From Planotetraspora thailandica (lineage in GTDB: Bacteria; Actinomycetota; Actinomycetes; Streptosporangiales; Streptosporangiaceae): a stretch of 64,000 bases of DNA. How positions within the stretch are numbered: position 1 is the first letter of the stretch; each line of letters starts with the position of its first letter. Below the pieces are notes generated by a model, which was not told where the DNA came from, did not search any database, and saw only the letters and a program-made list of their open reading frames with translations. The translations under genes were made by a program, and so were the position numbers. Below, one piece after another: positions 21,067-30,508 of the stretch. The DNA lies in contig NZ_BOOR01000005.1 in assembly GCF_016863335.1 (NCBI RefSeq), forward strand, positions 1-64,000. Reading direction: 5' to 3'.

Positions 21067-22020
21067 GTGGAGCTGCCATTCCTGAATCCGCTGTACACGG
21101 CCGTGGCCTGGGTGATTACCCAGATCCATGCCGGTTACAGCCTTTTCATCCCCTCAGACAACGGGTTCAACTGGGCGCTCACCATCATCACGCTCACCGT
21201 GCTGATGCGTCTCCTGATCTTCCCGCTCTTCCTCAAGCAGATGCGCTCGTCGCGGAAGATGCAGGAGCTCGCCCCCAAGGTCCAAGAGCTGCGCAAGAAG
21301 TACAAGAGCGACAAGCAGCGCATGAACCAGGAAGTCATGCGTGTCTACCAGGAGGCCGGGGCGAACCCCCTCGGCGGATGCCTCCCGGTCGTGGCGCAGT
21401 TCCCGGTCTTCATCTCGATGTTCACCGTGCTGCGGGCCATCGCGGATGACAAGCCCGACTTCGGCATGACGACGCAACTCGTGGACAGCGCGCGTGCGGC
21501 GCACATCCTGGGCGCACCGCTCCCCGCGACCTTCTGGACGAGTGCGGGGGAGATCGCCAAGTTCGGCGCCGACCCCGTGATCACGAAGATCGTCCTCGCC
21601 ATCTTCGTCGCGATCAGCTCGGGTACGACGTTCCTCACCGTCCGGCAGAGCGTGACGCGCTCAATGCAGCAGATGCCGGACAACCCCATGGCTCAGCAGC
21701 AGAAGATCCTGATGTACATCTCGCCGCTGTTCGCCATCTTCAGCTTGAACTTCCCCCTCGGCCTGATCCTTTACTGGGTGACGACCAACATCTGGACGCT
21801 CAGCCAGCAACACTGGTTCTACAGTCGCCATCCCATGCCGGTCGTCGACGAGAAGGGCAACGTGACGACGCCCGAGCCCACGAACGGGATCTTCACCAAG
21901 CTCGTCGGCAAACCGAAGGCGGCGACTCAGGAGCAACCGGCGGCGCCGGAGCCTAAGATCGTCCGGCAGCAGCCGACCCGCCAGACACGCAGCAAGCGCA
22001 CCGGCAGCAAGAAGTCGTAG
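21067..22020 (+). CDS. yidC: Membrane protein insertase YidC
   Basis: 317 residues with about five hydrophobic segments. YidC inserts and folds inner-membrane proteins, alone or with SecYEG. Conserved stretches include FNWALTIITLTVLMRLLIFPL, the charged coil MRSSRKMQELAPKVQELRKK and GGCLPVVAQFPVFISMF. GTG 21067 is chosen because AAGGGAG lies 8 nt upstream and the protein then starts at the first membrane region. The C-terminal tail is basic and may contact ribosomes. Confidence 0.96.
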   Translation: MELPFLNPLYTAVAWVITQIHAGYSLFIPSDNGFNWALTIITLTVLMRLLIFPLFLKQMRSSRKMQELAPKVQELRKKYKSDKQRMNQEVMRVYQEAGANPLGGCLPVVAQFPVFISMFTVLRAIADDKPDFGMTTQLVDSARAAHILGAPLPATFWTSAGEIAKFGADPVITKIVLAIFVAISSGTTFLTVRQSVTRSMQQMPDNPMAQQQKILMYISPLFAIFSLNFPLGLILYWVTTNIWTLSQQHWFYSRHPMPVVDEKGNVTTPEPTNGIFTKLVGKPKAATQEQPAAPEPKIVRQQPTRQTRSKRTGSKKS

Positions 22021-22039
22021 GAGAAGGAGAGTTCCGGAC

Positions 22040-22534
22040 GTGACCGAACCTGAGGACGGCGTGAAGCCCGCTCCCGACGTCGAGGCGCTGGAGCAGGAGG
22101 GGGAGATCGCTGCCGACTACCTCGAGGGCCTGCTCGACATCGCCGACATCGACGGCGACATCGACATGGACGTCGAGGGCGACCGTGCGGTCGTGTCGAT
22201 CGTCGACATCAAGGGCGGCGACCTCGCGGGTCCGTCCGGCGAGGTGCTCGAAGCCCTTCAGGAGCTCACCCGCCTCGCCGTGCACCGGCAGACCGGGGAG
22301 CGTTCGCGGCTGATGCTCGACGTCGGCCGTTTCCGGGAGCGCCGGAGGGTGGAGCTGACGAAGATCGGTTCGGCCGCGGCCAACGACGTCAAGCGCAGCG
22401 GAGAGCCCAAGGCGCTGCAGCCGATGACGCCGTTCGAGCGGAAGATCGTGCACGACGCCGTCGCCGCCGCGGGTCTGCGCAGCGAGTCGGAGGGCGAGGA
22501 GCCACGCCGATTCGTCGTCGTCCTGCCCGCCTAG
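22040..22534 (+). CDS. jag: Jag/KhpB-like KH-R3H RNA-binding protein
   Basis: 164 residues. An acidic N-terminus is followed by a KH-like region (about 25-100) and a C-terminal R3H domain (RLMLDVGRFRERRR, then PFERKIVHDAVA). The family (SpoIIIJ-associated protein, KhpB) binds RNA and is nearly always encoded after yidC. The start is GTG 22040, with GAAGGAG about 10 nt upstream. A strong terminator follows, closing the rpmH operon. Confidence 0.9.
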   Translation: MTEPEDGVKPAPDVEALEQEGEIAADYLEGLLDIADIDGDIDMDVEGDRAVVSIVDIKGGDLAGPSGEVLEALQELTRLAVHRQTGERSRLMLDVGRFRERRRVELTKIGSAAANDVKRSGEPKALQPMTPFERKIVHDAVAAAGLRSESEGEEPRRFVVVLPA

Positions 22535-22566
22535 GCAGGTTCGCCCCGGTTCTTCTCTTGTACGGC

Positions 22567-22599
22567 AAGCCGCCGGACTCCTCATGGAGCCGGCGGCTT
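22567..22599 (+). terminator. Terminator of the rpmH-jag operon
   Basis: Arms of 14 bp (AAGCCGCCGG+CTCC against GGAG+CCGGCGGCTT) with one bulged A and a TCAT loop, followed by CGTCGTTTCTG. Confidence 0.9.
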
Positions 22600-22757
22600 C
22601 GTCGTTTCTGCCGGTCGTTCCCGACGGGAGGACGCGGGTCGGCCACGATGGCCATTCCGACGGGGGTGCGGCAGGGCATGATTTGTCAGGCACGACCTTG
22701 AAGGTCGTTCGGGGATGGGCCATTACCCTTGGCTCGACAGCGTTCGCGGATGAGTGA

Positions 22758-23450
22758 GTGATGACGGAGAGCAACGAGCTGCCTGAGGCGCCTGATGTGG
22801 CGCGGGAGGTTTTCATCGGTGATGCGCTGGAGCGGGCGCGGATGTTCGCGGATCTGCTCGCGGGGCCGGGGGTGGTGCGAGGTTTGCTCGGCCCGCGTGA
22901 GATACCGCGCATCTGGGAGCGCCATCTGCTCAACTGCGCCGTCGTGGCGGAGGCGATTCCCCAGGATGCGCGCGTCGTCGACATCGGGTCGGGGGCGGGG
23001 CTGCCCGGGCTGGTGCTGGCGATCGTCCGTCCGGACATTCGGGTGACCTTGCTGGACCCGCTGCTCCGGCGCACCGTGTTCTTGGCCGAGGCCGTCGAGA
23101 CGCTGAAGCTGGACAACGCCGAGGTCGTCCGCGGGCGTGCGGAGGAGCTGGCAGGAAAGCGGTCGTTCGATGTCGCGACGGCTCGCGCGGTGGCGTCGCT
23201 TGATCGCCTGCTGGAGTGGGCGTTGCCGCTGCTGCGGGTCGACGGGCAGCTCCTGGCGATGAAGGGGGATCGTGCCGTCGAAGAACTCGAGGCGGCACGA
23301 CCCCAATTGACGGCTTCTGGAGCGCGTTCAGCCGAGCTTGTTACGGTGGGGCGCGGTAGGGTCGAGCCGCCCGCCACTCTCGTTCGTGTGATCGCGGGAA
23401 CTCCCCCCGAGTCGAGTGGACGTGGACCGCGGCGGCGGCGGAAGAGGTGA
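22758..23450 (+). CDS. rsmG: 16S rRNA (guanine527-N7)-methyltransferase
   Basis: 230 residues. It methylates G527 of 16S rRNA using S-adenosylmethionine, and loss in relatives gives low-level streptomycin resistance. Motifs: GPREIPRIWERHLLNC, SAM site VVDIGSGAGLPGLVLAI, and ATARAVASLDRLLEW. The start is GTG or the adjacent ATG (22758/22761). The C-terminus is a basic tail. It sits upstream of parA, the usual gidB-parA-parB order. Confidence 0.96.
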   Translation: MMTESNELPEAPDVAREVFIGDALERARMFADLLAGPGVVRGLLGPREIPRIWERHLLNCAVVAEAIPQDARVVDIGSGAGLPGLVLAIVRPDIRVTLLDPLLRRTVFLAEAVETLKLDNAEVVRGRAEELAGKRSFDVATARAVASLDRLLEWALPLLRVDGQLLAMKGDRAVEELEAARPQLTASGARSAELVTVGRGRVEPPATLVRVIAGTPPESSGRGPRRRRKR

Positions 23451-23587
23451 GCGTTTTGCCGGATACGGCAGGCCTGGGTTGGCCGGAAAGTTCCCCCGCC
23501 CTACCCTGGGAGATCGCGACATCACGCCGGCCTTCGGGGGTTGGCTGGCCGCGTTTCTCTGCTTCACAGGTCGAAAGGACGACGACC

Positions 23588-24526
23588 GTGTCCCAGACCC
23601 CCCCGATTAATGGCGATTCCCCGTTGGTACGAGAGGCATTGAGCTCCGTGGTTTCACGTGAAACAGCCGCACCCCCGCCGGCGGCTGCACCTTCCGTCGG
23701 CTACTCGACCCGTCGTGAGGGGGACTGGCCCAAACCTCCCCACTGCCGTGTGATGACGGTGGCCAACCAGAAGGGCGGGGTCGGCAAGACGACCACGGCC
23801 GTCAACCTTGCCGCGGCACTGTCCATGCATGGCCAGCGCGTGCTCGTCGTCGACCTGGATCCCCAGGGCAACGCCTCCACCGCGCTGGCGACGGAGCACC
23901 GTGCGGGAACGCCCTCGGTCTATCAGGTTCTGGTGGACGACCTTTCCCTGGCGTCCATCGTGAAGGAAGTGCCGGAGATGCCTGGCCTCTTCTGCGCTCC
24001 CGCCACGCTCGACCTGGCCGGTGCCGAGATCGAGCTGGTCCCCATGGTCGGGCGGGAGGCCCGGCTGAAGCGTGCGTTGAACTCCTTCGAGGAAATGGAG
24101 TTCGACTACATCTTCATCGACTGCCCGCCGTCGCTCGGACTGCTGACCGTGAACGCGATGGCGGCCGCCCAGGAGGTGCTCATCCCGATCCAGTGCGAGT
24201 ACTACGCACTGGAGGGCCTCAGCCAGCTCCTGCAGAACGTCGAGCTCGTGCGGGTTCACCTGAACCAGAGCCTGTCGCTATCCACGATCCTTCTCACGAT
24301 GTACGACGGGCGCACCCGGCTGGCCTCGCAGGTGGCGGACGAGGTCCGGTCGCATTTCGCGGACACGGTGCTCGACGCGGTGATCCCCCGCAGCGTCCGG
24401 GTTTCCGAGGCGCCCAGCTACGGCCAGTCGGTCATGACGTACGACCCGGGTTCGAGCGGCGCCATGGCGTACATGGAGGCGGCCCGTGAGATCGCCCATC
24501 GCGCCGCGGCGCTCGCCAAGGCGTAG
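23588..24526 (+). CDS. parA: Chromosome-partitioning ATPase ParA
   Basis: 312 residues. A deviant-Walker ATPase (NQKGGVGKTTTAVNLAAAL) that binds DNA nonspecifically and moves ParB-parS complexes. Also visible are DLDPQGNAS, FIDCPPSLGLLT and the switch RSVRVSEAPSYG. GTG 23588 is chosen because AAAGGAC lies 7 nt upstream. The frame is open further up, overlapping rsmG. The first 60 residues are a variable extension in actinobacteria. A parS site is embedded in codons about 22-26. Confidence 0.96.
   Translation: MSQTPPINGDSPLVREALSSVVSRETAAPPPAAAPSVGYSTRREGDWPKPPHCRVMTVANQKGGVGKTTTAVNLAAALSMHGQRVLVVDLDPQGNASTALATEHRAGTPSVYQVLVDDLSLASIVKEVPEMPGLFCAPATLDLAGAEIELVPMVGREARLKRALNSFEEMEFDYIFIDCPPSLGLLTVNAMAAAQEVLIPIQCEYYALEGLSQLLQNVELVRVHLNQSLSLSTILLTMYDGRTRLASQVADEVRSHFADTVLDAVIPRSVRVSEAPSYGQSVMTYDPGSSGAMAYMEAAREIAHRAAALAKA
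23650..23665. promoter_or_regulatory. parS: parS site 1 (inside parA)
   Basis: The 14-bp palindrome GTTTCACGTGAAAC is perfect at 23651-23664. The outer bases G...A differ from the ideal T...A at one position. It encodes part of the ParA N-terminal extension (VSRET). Confidence 0.93.
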
Positions 24527-24762
24527 GCCGGTCGTCGCCGCCGGCCCGGGCTTCGGCTCCTCCTCCGCCGGGACCTGCCAAACGGGTGGAAGGCACCGGG
24601 CTGGTCATGCTCTTGGTGAGACCGGGAGCCGTGATGTCGGCGCGGAGATGACGGAATCAGGGCGGGGGGATCATGAAACGATCGCCCGTCATCGCGTCGG
24701 AGCCTGTGCGCCGATGCTCATGTGGGGGCCCGCGCGGCGGTACCCTCTCGTGGTGTGCATGA

Positions 24763-24792
24763 AGTGCCCAGCGGCCCCGGCCGCTGGGCACT
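24763..24792 (+). terminator. Perfect hairpin between parA and parB
   Basis: A 13-bp perfect stem (AGTGCCCAGCGGC/GCCGCTGGGCACT) with a CCCG loop, ending 30 nt before the parB start and followed by CTTCTG rather than a T-run. It may attenuate read-through from parA or act as an mRNA boundary. Confidence 0.6.
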
Positions 24793-24822
24793 GCCTTCTG
24801 TGCGGTGCGTAAGGGAGCAGCG

Positions 24823-25782
24823 GTGACTCAGCAGCGTCGGGGACTGGGCAAGGGTCTTGGAGCTCTGATCCCCACGGGGCCTATCGTGGATCCGGAGGTC
24901 TCGGCCGGCTCTCCGGCCGAGACACCGCTGGAGTCGGGGCTGAAGCCCGTCGACGGCGCCTATTTCCAGGAAATCCCCGTTGCGGCGATCACGCCCAATC
25001 CGCGCCAGCCCCGCGAGGTCTTCGACGAGGATCGCCTGGAGGAACTGGCCGCGTCCATCAAGGAGGTCGGGCTTCTCCAGCCGGTCGTCGTACGCGCGGT
25101 CGGCGGCGGCAAGTTCGAGCTCATCATGGGGGAGCGGCGCTGGAGGGCGTCGCAGATCGCCGGTCTCGAGGAGATTCCCGCGATCGTCCGCAGCACGCAG
25201 GACGACGAGATGCTGCGGGAAGCCCTCATCGAGAACCTTCAGCGCGAGCAGCTGAACTCCCTTGAGGAGGCGGCGGCCTACCGGCAACTGCTCGACGACT
25301 TCGGTGCCACCCACGAGGTGCTCGCGACGAAGGTCGGCCGCTCCCGCTCGCACATCACCAACACGCTCCGCCTGCTGAACCTCCCGCCCAACGTTCAGGT
25401 ACGGCTGGCCGCGGGCGTCATCAGCGCGGGACACGCCAGGGCGCTCCTGTCCCTGGACGACCCGGCCGCCCAGGATCGCCTCGCGGCGCGGATCGTCGCC
25501 GAGGGGCTGTCCGTGCGGACGGTCGAGGAGATCGTTGCGCTCGGCGACGCGACCTCCGGGCCGGCTCCCCGGCAGCCTCGGAGAAAGCAGGCAACGGCCC
25601 CGGCGCTCCGCCACCTCGCGGATCGGCTCTCGGATCACTTCGAGACGAGGGTGCGGGTCGATCTTGGTCAACGCAAGGGAAAGATCGTGGTCGAGTTCTC
25701 CACGATCGACGACCTTGAGCGCATCATCGGCACGATGGCGCCGGAGGCCGGCAACGCGATGCGTGGCCTCACCGCGGAATAG
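24823..25782 (+). CDS. parB: Chromosome-partitioning protein ParB
   Basis: 319 residues. A CTP-dependent clamp that loads at parS and spreads. Motifs: [11 protein letters not shown] at the N-terminus (ParA-contact region), NPRQPR, the CTP-binding GERRWRAS and ENLQREQLN, and a helix-turn-helix around [16 protein letters not shown]. The C-terminal dimerisation domain is present. GTG 24823 is chosen because AAGGGAG precedes it. A 296-nt gap with a hairpin separates it from parA, longer than in many relatives. Confidence 0.97.
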   Translation: MTQQRRGLGKGLGALIPTGPIVDPEVSAGSPAETPLESGLKPVDGAYFQEIPVAAITPNPRQPREVFDEDRLEELAASIKEVGLLQPVVVRAVGGGKFELIMGERRWRASQIAGLEEIPAIVRSTQDDEMLREALIENLQREQLNSLEEAAAYRQLLDDFGATHEVLATKVGRSRSHITNTLRLLNLPPNVQVRLAAGVISAGHARALLSLDDPAAQDRLAARIVAEGLSVRTVEEIVALGDATSGPAPRQPRRKQATAPALRHLADRLSDHFETRVRVDLGQRKGKIVVEFSTIDDLERIIGTMAPEAGNAMRGLTAE

Positions 25783-25865
25783 TCACTCGCTCAGGAAGCC
25801 CCGCGCCCGGAGGCGCTGCGCTGAGCAGACGCCGCGTTCAATGGGGTCTGACCCCAGTTGGGAAA

Positions 25866-25928
25866 CGGCGGCGTTTTCAGAGCGGCGGCGTTTTCAGAGC
25901 GGCGGCGTTTTCAGAGCGGCGGCGTTTG
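25866..25928. repeat. 17-bp tandem repeat
   Basis: Three identical copies of CGGCGGCGTTTTCAGAG (25866-25882, 25883-25899, 25900-25916) followed by a degenerate fourth (CGGCGGCGTTTGAGGAG-like). It starts about 80 nt after the parB stop codon, outside any gene. Confidence 0.9.
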
Positions 25929-26199
25929 AGGAGTAGCGGCGTACCGGGAAGTCCGGATGCGCCGCGTGAGACCGGCCGCGTTCGGCAGGAGTGCCTTTGC
26001 TATGCGGCGAGGGGTGCATCTTTGCTTGGACGCTTTCGGCAGGGTGTGTCCAGGAAGCCCCTCTGACGAATCCACGAGTCTTCGACGGCTTGGCAGGATC
26101 CCGCCCACGCGATGGGCGAGGGCGGTAGTTCGGCTCGTGATCGCGCGTAGTTCGATTTCGGCGAGGCCCATGAGCGCTCGCTTCCAACGACGAAGACTC

Positions 26200-26221
26200 G
26201 GCTGTTTCACGTGAAACAGCC
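26200..26221. promoter_or_regulatory. parS: parS site 2 (extended palindrome)
   Basis: A perfect TGTTTCACGTGAAACA at 26203-26218, embedded in a 22-bp perfect palindrome that adds GGC/GCC on the flanks. It is intergenic, downstream of parB. Confidence 0.96.
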
Positions 26222-27023
26222 GAGCCCGTCTCCTTTGAGGCTTGCCGGCCATGTGGCATGAGGCGTGCGGAGCCGGGTGGGTGGAACTCTGCGGAGACCC
26301 TCGATTGCCAGCCGCATCGACGATGGGGGAGACGGCACCTAGGTTCGTGGACCGGCACCGCTAGGCCCCAGAGGTGGCACGCCTGGACGCGATTCGATGA
26401 CTCCGCTCTGCGGCCCGGCCCGCACCCCGACCACCGCAATGTGTTTCGCCACTCGATAGGGCATCAGTGGTCCGCAACTGAGGGTCGAGCGCAGCGGGTC
26501 GGCAGCCATGAGTGTGCACGGCGGCCGGACGCGGCACGGCGGCCACACACGATATGTAGGCCGCACGCGGCACGCCGTGGACCACGCCGGGCCGTCGTGG
26601 CCGTACAGCACCGGTTCGCCAGGGGCGACGAGGAGTCGGTGCTCGGCACCCTTGCCGACCGCAGCGGCCGGCACCGCGTCCTGCTGGTCAGAACTTGTCC
26701 ACTACGGGTCGGTCACCAGTGCCGGTCTCGAGGGTTTGGCACGAGGAGCGAGTATCACGGGGGGCAGCGCGGCGTGGGCGGGTCCACGCCGGGTCAGTGA
26801 AACTCGGCCTCCGCGTCCGTCCTCTGTAGTCCGGACTGCAGCCATAGCCCCTGCAGCCACGGCGGCCTCCAGTCCGGTCACCGCGCCCCAGTCGCTGCGC
26901 CTGGCCCCCGCAGCTCGCCCGCTGAACGCCGGTCTCCGTGGGGCATGTTCTGCAGACCTGAATTGCGGCCGGATCGGCTCGATGAATTGCATTGCCTTGC
27001 CAGACAGCCCACCGGCGCCGCCA

Positions 27024-27039
27024 TGTTTCACGTGAAACG
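27024..27039. promoter_or_regulatory. parS: parS site 3
   Basis: The 14-bp core GTTTCACGTGAAAC is perfect at 27025-27038, flanked T...G. It is about 130 nt from the 3' end of the ddl-like gene. Confidence 0.92.
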
Positions 27040-27169
27040 TCGAGCCGCCACCGTTCTTCAGCGCCGCAACTGCTGTGAACGCCCTTAGGAGGCTCCCCAG
27101 CCACCCGACCCAGGAGATGCGCGGCCGACCCGGTTGAGAAGGAACGCCGAGCGTCCAAGCCGGGCCGGT

Positions 27170-28120
27170 TCAGCCGCGGCGTACGGCGACTTCCAGAAGG
27201 CCCTTGCAGAGAGCACCGAGATCGCGGCCCGCCGCTTCGGCGGCCATCGGGAGCAACGAGGTCTCCGTCATGCCCGGGGCCACGTTCACTTCCAGGAACC
27301 ACGGCTTGCCGGAGGCGTCGACGATGAGGTCGGTACGGGAGACGTCACGCAGCCCCAGGGCGGTGTGGGCGGCCACGGCCATCGCCGCGCACGCCTCCGT
27401 CTCCTCCTTCGCCAGCCGAGCAGGAGCGAAGAATTCGGTGTGCCCCGCGGTGTACCGAGCCGCGTAGTCGTAAACCCCTCCGTCGGGCACGATTTCCACC
27501 GGAGGCAGCGCGATGGGCCCCTCGCCGAGGTCGACGACGGACACGGCGACCTCGACGCCCTGGACGTACTTCTCGATCAGCGCGGTGTCACCGTACGCGA
27601 AGCAGCCGACCATCGCGGCGGGCAACTCGTCGGCGGTGCGCACGATCGACGCCCCGAGCGCCGAGCCGCCGCGTGACGGCTTGACGAACAACGGCAGCCC
27701 GAGCCTGTCCACGATGCGGGCGAGCACGGCGGAAGCGCCCAGATCGTGGAACGTCTCCTTCGGCAGAGCGACGGAATCGGGTGTGTTCAGCCCCCACGAC
27801 CGCACGACCGCCTTGGCCGTCGGCTTGTCGAAGGCCACCCGGCATGCGTCCGGAGTGGCCCCGACGTACGGCACGCCGAGCAGCTCGAGCACGGACCGGA
27901 TGGCCCCGTCCTCTCCTGCTCCTCCGTGGAGCGTCACGAAGGCCGCGTTCGGCGGGTCCGACAACACAGCGGGCACGAGGCCGGAGTCGGTGTCCCTCGT
28001 CTCGACGTCGATTCCCGCTGTGCGCAGCACATCCGCGACCCGCCGGCCGGAGCGGATGGAGACCTCGCGCTCGTAGGACAGCCCGCCCGCGAGCACCAGC
28101 ACGTGGCCGAGATCGCTCAT
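27170..28120 (-). CDS. D-alanine--D-alanine ligase family protein
   Basis: 316 residues, an ATP-grasp enzyme. Motifs: VLAGGLSYEREVSIRSG at the N-terminus, TLHGGAGEDGAIRSVLELLGVPYVG, LFVKPSRGGSALG in the ATP-grasp core and FLEVNVAPGMTETSLLPM at the metal site. This family makes the D-Ala-D-Ala dipeptide for peptidoglycan. A second ddl elsewhere in the genome is common in actinobacteria, so this may be a paralog. ATG 28120 has GGGAGG 5 nt upstream. The open frame beyond it to 28597 is antisense to the aminotransferase and not real. Confidence 0.88.
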   Translation of the reverse strand: MSDLGHVLVLAGGLSYEREVSIRSGRRVADVLRTAGIDVETRDTDSGLVPAVLSDPPNAAFVTLHGGAGEDGAIRSVLELLGVPYVGATPDACRVAFDKPTAKAVVRSWGLNTPDSVALPKETFHDLGASAVLARIVDRLGLPLFVKPSRGGSALGASIVRTADELPAAMVGCFAYGDTALIEKYVQGVEVAVSVVDLGEGPIALPPVEIVPDGGVYDYAARYTAGHTEFFAPARLAKEETEACAAMAVAAHTALGLRDVSRTDLIVDASGKPWFLEVNVAPGMTETSLLPMAAEAAGRDLGALCKGLLEVAVRRG

Positions 28121-28281
28121 GCCGGCCTCCCGTGGAGCGAAACGGCGCTCGTCGACCGCCGATCGATTCGCCGCACAGGCAAGGAGCGCTCGCTCCAGGT
28201 TCGCTTGCTCACGGAGAGGGCCTTTCTCTCGCCGAGGAGTTCCAGGTAGGGCCGGCCCGATCAGGCTAGCCCTACATGGTC

Positions 28282-29607
28282 TCAGGCGAGATCCGGGCCA
28301 GGCGTGTCGACTCCGAGGGGCCACCGCGCGGATCCGGTGCCGAACGTGTCGCGCAGCTGCAACTCCTGCTCGATCACGCCCGCAAGGCGGCGCACACCCT
28401 CGCGGATGCGGTCCGGCTGGGGATAGCAGTAGGACAGCCGCATGTGCTGCGCACCGCCGCCGTCGGAGTAGAAGCCGGTGCCGGGAACGAAGGCGACGCG
28501 CTCGGCGACGGCGCGCGGAAGGAGCGCCTTGGAGTCGAGGCCTTCGGGCAGCGTCATCCACACGAAGAAGCCGCCGGCCGGGCGGGTCCACGTGCATCCC
28601 GCCGGCATGAACACCTCGAGGGCGCCCAGTAGCGCGTCACGACGCTCGCGGTAGAGCTCCCGGAAGGTCTTGATCTGCTCGCGCCATGGCTGGTTCGCCA
28701 GGTATTGCCCGACGGCGAGCTGGGTGAAGGTGGAGTGCGACAAGACCGCGGACTCCATCGCCAGGACGAGCTTGTCGCGCACAGCGTGCGGGGCGAGCGC
28801 CCAGCCGACGCGGAAGCCCGGGGCGAGGGTCTTGGAGAACGAGCCAAGGTAGACGACGCCGTCCGGGTCGTCCGCGCGCAGGGCACGAAGCGGCTCACCG
28901 TCGAAACCGAGTAACCCGTACGGGTTGTCCTCCACCACGAGCACCCCGGCCCGCTGGCAGATCTCCAGCACCTGGCGCCGCCTGACCTCGTTGAGGGTGA
29001 CGCCGGCCGGGTTCTGGAACGTCGGGATCGTGTACAGGAATTTGATCTTGTTTCCGGCGGTCTGCAGCGCATAGATGGTCTGCGCGAGCGACTCCGGAAT
29101 GATGCCCTGGTCGTCCATGGCGATGTGCACGACCTTGGCCTGATAGGCGCTGAACGTCCCGAGGGCGCCCACGTACGACGGACCTTCGGCCAGAACGACA
29201 TCACCCGGGTCGATGAAGATCCGGGTGATCAGGTCGAGGGCCTGTTGAGAGCCGACGGTGACGACCACGTCGTCGGCCCCGGCCTCGATGCCCTCCATGC
29301 GCATGACCTCGCAGATCTGCTCGCGGAGGTCGGGGTCGCCCTGGCCCGAGCCGTACTGCAGGGCCACCGGCCCGCGTTTGGCGACGAGATCGGAGACGAG
29401 CTCGCCCACCACGTCCAGGGGAAGCGCGGTGACGTACGGCATGCCGCCGGCGAGGGAGACCACCTCGGGCCTCGACGCGACGGCGAAAAGAGCTCGGACC
29501 TCGGAGGCGACCATCCCGGCGGCGCGGGCAGCGTACCGGTCGATGTAGGCGTCAATTCGCGACCCTTGGGCCGCGCTCGTCCGACCGTGATCGAGCTCAT
29601 GCGTCAC
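28282..29607 (-). CDS. PLP-dependent class I/II aminotransferase
   Basis: 441 residues. Fold-type I aminotransferase of the MocR/2-aminoadipate (LysN) subgroup, but without a DNA-binding domain. The PLP lysine is in LGSFSKTLAPGFRVGW, and EGPSYVGALGTF and PTFQNPAGVTLN are typical. The substrate is unknown. Aromatic, branched-chain and aminoadipate donors are all possible. The start is GTG 29607 with GGAGGT 5 nt upstream. It precedes the ddl-like gene by 161 nt on the same strand. Confidence 0.88.
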   Translation of the reverse strand: MTHELDHGRTSAAQGSRIDAYIDRYAARAAGMVASEVRALFAVASRPEVVSLAGGMPYVTALPLDVVGELVSDLVAKRGPVALQYGSGQGDPDLREQICEVMRMEGIEAGADDVVVTVGSQQALDLITRIFIDPGDVVLAEGPSYVGALGTFSAYQAKVVHIAMDDQGIIPESLAQTIYALQTAGNKIKFLYTIPTFQNPAGVTLNEVRRRQVLEICQRAGVLVVEDNPYGLLGFDGEPLRALRADDPDGVVYLGSFSKTLAPGFRVGWALAPHAVRDKLVLAMESAVLSHSTFTQLAVGQYLANQPWREQIKTFRELYRERRDALLGALEVFMPAGCTWTRPAGGFFVWMTLPEGLDSKALLPRAVAERVAFVPGTGFYSDGGGAQHMRLSYCYPQPDRIREGVRRLAGVIEQELQLRDTFGTGSARWPLGVDTPGPDLA

Positions 29608-29890
29608 GGTCCACCTCCGATCACGTAGCCGAGAAAACCAGAGTACGGTAGCGCGCCACGCTGATCACAGCAGGGGCTTGACGAGGACGGGCTCCGCTCC
29701 CGTGATCCCAAGCCCGCGCCAGACGGCGGCTCGACCTCTGGTCGTGGGCCCTGACGCCCACGAAAACAGGGGTTGCCGACCGTTGTGGCGACCGGTCCGA
29801 GCCCCTGCCTCTGGGTTACCATGCCAGCTGTAGACGCCGTGAAGCGCGCGCTTTTCTTGGCAAGACTCCGGGTGAGGATTGGGGCATCAC

Positions 29891-30508
29891 GTGTCGCGTC
29901 GGCTGGCCAACGTCACTCTGGACAACCTGGACGATCTGCCCCGCCGCTGCCGGCAGTGCGTTTTCTGGGAGCTCGATCCTGTCGGCGGTGAGCGTGCCGT
30001 GAAGGGTGGCGACCCGGGCCTGGAGAAGGAGGCGTGGATCTCCGCGACCCTGCTCGAATGGGGGAGCTGCGGGAAGATCGCGTACGTCGACGGCGTCGCT
30101 GCCGGTTTCGTGCTCTACGCCCCGCCGCTCTACGTGCCCCGTTCGATCGCGTTCCCCACGTCGCCGGTGAGCTCCGACGCGGTCCTGATGATGACGGCGC
30201 ACATCATCCCCGAGTTCTCGGGGGGAGGGCTCGGCCGCATGCTCGTGCAGGGCGTCGCGAAGGATCTGACCCGCAGGGGAGTGCGGGCCATCGAAGCCTT
30301 CGGCGATCTGAAGTGGGAACAGCCCAGTTGCCTGATGCCCGCCGAATACCTGCTTTCGGTTGGGTTCAAAACCGTTCGCCCGCATCTGCGCTTCCCTCGG
30401 CTCCGGCTGGAGCTCAAGACCGCCATCTCCTGGCGTGAGGACGTCGAGGTGGCCCTGGAGCGCCTCCTCGGGTCGATGAGCCCGGAGCGGGCTCTACGGC
30501 CCGTCTGA
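29891..30508 (+). CDS. GNAT family N-acetyltransferase
   Basis: 205 residues. The GNAT acetyl-CoA loop is seen as LMMTAHIIPEFSGGGLGRML, with beta-strands around YVDGVAAGFVLYAPP. A conserved protein found near parAB/trxA in actinobacteria. Its acceptor is unknown. GTG 29891 gives the natural start (VSRRLANVTLDNL); a TTG 12 nt earlier is an alternative. There is a shared terminator with the convergent trxA. Confidence 0.85.
   Translation: MSRRLANVTLDNLDDLPRRCRQCVFWELDPVGGERAVKGGDPGLEKEAWISATLLEWGSCGKIAYVDGVAAGFVLYAPPLYVPRSIAFPTSPVSSDAVLMMTAHIIPEFSGGGLGRMLVQGVAKDLTRRGVRAIEAFGDLKWEQPSCLMPAEYLLSVGFKTVRPHLRFPRLRLELKTAISWREDVEVALERLLGSMSPERALRPV

Larger units (their letters stand above)
25783..27169. 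other. Long non-coding region containing two parS sites
   Basis: About 1.39 kb between parB and the ddl-like gene. Open frames here have no recognisable protein and are Arg/Pro/Ser-rich like chance frames. The region contains a 17-bp tandem repeat near its left end and two parS palindromes. Short imperfect CGGCAC/GGCCAC-rich repeats occur near 26518-26590. It may serve as a ParB loading platform. Confidence 0.6.

Noticed and set aside
25894-27302. Several open frames between parB and the ddl-like gene
   Set aside because: Compositions are Arg/Pro/Ser/Cys-rich without motifs, starts lack ribosome binding sites, and the frames run through parS palindromes and the tandem repeat.
27170-28597. 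475-residue version of the ddl-like protein
   Set aside because: The first 159 codons overlap the aminotransferase gene and resemble chance high-GC frames. The ATG at 28120 has a good ribosome binding site and begins at the conserved domain.
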